In this document: piece after piece, positions 61,912 to 64,000 of the stretch
Numbering within the stretch: position 1 is the stretch's first letter
Layout: the number at the start of each line of letters is the position of its first letter
Assembly (NCBI GenBank): GCA_964420835.1
Contig: CAYQUO010000008.1
Span: 1 to 64,000, forward strand
DNA length: 64,000 nucleotides
Source: CAYQUO01 sp964420835
GTDB taxonomy: Bacteria; Chloroflexota; Anaerolineae; Anaerolineales; Anaerolineaceae
Reading direction: 5' to 3'
Translations under genes and position numbers: made by a program
The notes under the pieces: generated by a model
Database searches by the model: none
Seen by the model: the letters and a program-made list of their open reading frames with translations, nothing else
Told to the model about the DNA's origin: nothing

Positions 61912-62753
61912 CGAAAAAGAATCACACCTTTCTCATCCTGTTGCTCCTGCTTCCCGGTGTGGGCTACATCGCCTTAATGATCGCCTCAGCGCTGGTCATG
62001 ACAATCCTGCAAAGCCTTGGCATGTTCAATTTTACCGGCGAGGATGTGTTTGACCTCCAACAGTGGGTTAAAGTCATGAACCAGCAAACATTGGACGCCT
62101 TTCTATACACGAGCAAAGTGGCGTTAATAAGCGCGTTTTTTTGCATGATCCTGGCCTACCCACTTGCCCTTTATCTAAGGAAAAATTTCTTTGCCAAAAA
62201 AATATTCAACGCCATCATGCGCATGCCGTTGTTCATGCCCGCGCTTGTGGCCGCCTTCCTGATCCTGAATGTGATCGCCTATCACGGAATTGTAAATGAG
62301 GTCCTTGTTCGCATTGGTATCCTCTCGGAACCTTTGCGATTAACACACGATGATTATGGACTTGGAGTGATTGGGATCCAGATCTGGAAAAATCTTCCCT
62401 TCCAAACCCTGATCGTAACCTCGGTGCTGGCGAGCATTCAATCGGACCTTGAAAGCGCAGCGAAGAATTTGGGGGCCGGTGGATGGCAGGTTTTTCGGGA
62501 TGTTCTTTTCCCGCTCTCCATACCCGGGATCTTAACTGGCATCATCCTTGTGTTCATAGGAATTTTTGGGGATTATGCAATTAACACAGTCGCAGGCCCC
62601 AATTATCCTCCATCCCTGGCGATTCGCATGTATGTTAATGCACGCACATTTAATGACTGGGGGCAGGCTGCCTGCCTGGCCATTATCATAATGTTTTTTG
62701 CCATGTTGTATGCCTGGTTGTTCACGCGCCTGGCCAAACTTGTTGTGAGGTGA
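61908..62753 (+). CDS. ABC transporter permease (PotB/YnjC-like)
   Basis: 281 residues, six transmembrane helices, BPD_transp_1. The coupling loop reads ESAAKNLGAGGWQVFRDVLFPLSIPGI (EAA motif). Pairs with the next permease. Stop is 3 nt before the next GTG start. Confidence 0.9.
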   Translation: MTKKNHTFLILLLLLPGVGYIALMIASALVMTILQSLGMFNFTGEDVFDLQQWVKVMNQQTLDAFLYTSKVALISAFFCMILAYPLALYLRKNFFAKKIFNAIMRMPLFMPALVAAFLILNVIAYHGIVNEVLVRIGILSEPLRLTHDDYGLGVIGIQIWKNLPFQTLIVTSVLASIQSDLESAAKNLGAGGWQVFRDVLFPLSIPGILTGIILVFIGIFGDYAINTVAGPNYPPSLAIRMYVNARTFNDWGQAACLAIIIMFFAMLYAWLFTRLAKLVVR

Positions 62754-62756
62754 ACC

Positions 62757-63623
62757 GTGACAGTAGCCACTGCAATCCCCAAAATAAGAAAACAAAACAT
62801 CCAGATCTTCGGCAGGAAATATTTTGTGCCCATGTTGCTGATAGCCATTGTCATTGTTGTTAATGGATTGCCTGTTCTTATGGCTGTTTTGTGGTCCCTT
62901 GTCAACCCGGATTACCCCTGGTCTTACCCAGACATGTTCCCCACCAACATTTCGCTTTGGCAATGGAATCATGTATTCAAATATTCGGATATTACCAAGG
63001 CGATCATCACCAGTTATACCATTGCACCCCTGGCCACTCTTTTGGCATTTATTTTATCCCTACCCCCATCTTATGCCATTTCCAGATACAGCTTCCCGGG
63101 CAAGGAATTCATCAGGATCATTATCTTATTGCCGATCATTTTGCCGGGGATGGTCGTTGCCCTATTCCTTAGCCGTGTTTTCCAGTTTTTTGGATTAAGT
63201 CAATCACTTGCCGGGCTGGTTTTGGGCCATACACTCCTGGGGTTGCCTTACATGTTACGGTTGCTGTCCACCAGTTTTGAAGCCATCCCCAGGGATATTG
63301 GCGATGCTTCAGCCAATCTTGGAGCATCCACACTTCAATCCTTTTGGAACGTATACATCCCCATGTTACTGCCTGGCATCTTTGCCGGTTCCATATTTAC
63401 ATTTATCACCAGCCTCGAAGAATTCAACCTCACATACGTCATCGGAACGCCCACTTATCAGACGATCCCCACAATCCTCTTCGGTTTCCTCGGTTATCAT
63501 TTCGTTCGCACGAACGCAGCAGTGGTATCACTTGTTCTCATGGTTCCGAACACCATTCTGCTGTTCATTGCCGACCAGGCATTGAAAACGGATTTCCTTA
63601 CGGCAGCGTATGGTAAACTCTAG
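62757..63623 (+). CDS. ABC transporter permease (PotC-like)
   Basis: 288 residues from a GTG start. Six helices and coupling loop GDASANLGASTLQSFWNVYIPMLLPGI. Start of the gene directly follows the first permease. Followed by 133 nt and the binding-protein gene. Confidence 0.9.
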   Translation: MTVATAIPKIRKQNIQIFGRKYFVPMLLIAIVIVVNGLPVLMAVLWSLVNPDYPWSYPDMFPTNISLWQWNHVFKYSDITKAIITSYTIAPLATLLAFILSLPPSYAISRYSFPGKEFIRIIILLPIILPGMVVALFLSRVFQFFGLSQSLAGLVLGHTLLGLPYMLRLLSTSFEAIPRDIGDASANLGASTLQSFWNVYIPMLLPGIFAGSIFTFITSLEEFNLTYVIGTPTYQTIPTILFGFLGYHFVRTNAAVVSLVLMVPNTILLFIADQALKTDFLTAAYGKL

Positions 63624-63756
63624 GTGGGAGAAGGAGGTGCCCGACGAAAACGGTCTTGTCAACCAAATATTGGCAGACCCTAATTACTGCTGAACAACTA
63701 AGGGTCAAACATAATCGGTTAGTATAGCAACATTCAACAAATATTGGAGGGCACGA

Positions 63757-64000
63757 ATGAAGACTAATATGTATAAATTCCTGGTTGTTGCGCTGCTTGT
63801 TGCCCTATTGGTGCCAGCCTGCGCGCCGAAAGCAACCGAAGCACCTGCTGCAGAGGCACCGTCAGCCCCGGCTGCAGAAGAGCCAGCAGAGAAGGATTAC
63901 CTCACAATGGCTTGGGACCAGGTTGTTGAAGATGCCAAGGCGGATGGGGAAATCGTTTTCTACATGTGGTGGGGCGAGGAATTTTGGAAAACTGCAGCAC
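63757..64000 (+). CDS. ABC transporter substrate-binding lipoprotein (3' truncated by window)
   Basis: 81 codons are visible. Signal peptide with lipobox VPAC, an Ala/Pro/Glu-rich linker, then WDQVVEDAKADGEIVFYMWWG, which resembles the first strand of YnjB/PotD-type family-1 binding proteins. GGAGG lies 7 nt upstream of ATG 63757. It completes the transporter begun at 60856; the binding protein being last and separated by 133 nt may allow separate expression. The gene continues beyond the edge. Confidence 0.85.
   Translation, partial: MKTNMYKFLVVALLVALLVPACAPKATEAPAAEAPSAPAAEEPAEKDYLTMAWDQVVEDAKADGEIVFYMWWGEEFWKTAA

Overview
The window looks like chromosomal DNA of a member of the Chloroflexota, most likely class Anaerolineae. 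This is inferred from gene content and protein style: a MoeA fused to a periplasmic-binding-like domain beside a second moeA, Thr/Pro-linker lipoproteins, a UMF1/Atg22-type MFS protein, a zinc-ribbon/LysM protein, an endonuclease-type MutL, and DUF2207-like membrane proteins. No 16S rRNA is present to confirm it. Coding density is high, operons are short, and many starts carry AGGAG-type ribosome binding sites or 4-nt ATGA/GTGA overlaps. No insertion sequence, phage gene or CRISPR array was found.

Layout. 1-2.5 kb: 3' part of a hybrid histidine kinase. 2.7-8.5 kb: branched-chain amino-acid ABC transporter operon (binding protein, LivH, LivM, LivG, LivF and a small membrane protein) with a long leader and an intercistronic hairpin. 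8.9-9.9 kb: thpR and rsfS, the latter apparently starting at CTG. 10-16.3 kb (minus strand): bcp, then a five-gene run of SDR/pteridine-reductase-like, UbiA/MenA-like, MoeA, a deacetylase-fold lipoprotein with lost catalytic residues, and MoeA-PBP. 16.5-20.5 kb: metallo-beta-lactamase protein, PlsY, a JAMM peptidase and two unknown membrane proteins. 20.5-31.3 kb: DNA metabolism and housekeeping (gyrB, an LDH2/MDH2 oxidoreductase, uvrA, an MFS protein, ruvA, ruvC, yebC, an FAH-family protein). 31.3-37.4 kb: tRNA-Val, a solitary beta-class DNA methyltransferase, corA, ssrA (tmRNA), an RlmI-like methyltransferase and ligA.

37.5-43.0 kb is the most unusual part. It is a five-gene plus-strand operon with its own promoter: a zinc-ribbon membrane protein; a DUF2207-like membrane protein ending in a Cys-Ala repeat tail with seven Cys; an rSAM/SPASM enzyme with a PqqD-like N-terminus; a paralogue of it that has lost every iron-sulfur cysteine; and a SAM methyltransferase with no canonical start codon. 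I interpret this as a candidate system for post-translational modification of the Cys-Ala tail. It is followed by tRNA-Pro and a roughly 87-bp tandem array in which the 3' end of that tRNA plus its terminator is repeated about 4.7 times.

43.7-64 kb: L,D-transpeptidase (possibly leaderless), hemW, zinc-ribbon/LysM protein, trxB, a class-III aminotransferase, a cyclase-family protein, a CapA-like lipoprotein, a thiolase, an AlkZ-related protein, sirtuin, DegV, mutL, rnpB, a glycerophosphodiesterase, a GntR regulator with a promoter-overlapping palindrome, and a PotABC/YnjBCD-like ABC transporter whose binding protein runs off the end. DNA repair and recombination genes (uvrA, ruvA, ruvC, ligA, mutL, gyrB) and RNA quality-control or processing genes (ssrA, rnpB, rsfS, yebC) are frequent but scattered among unrelated neighbours.
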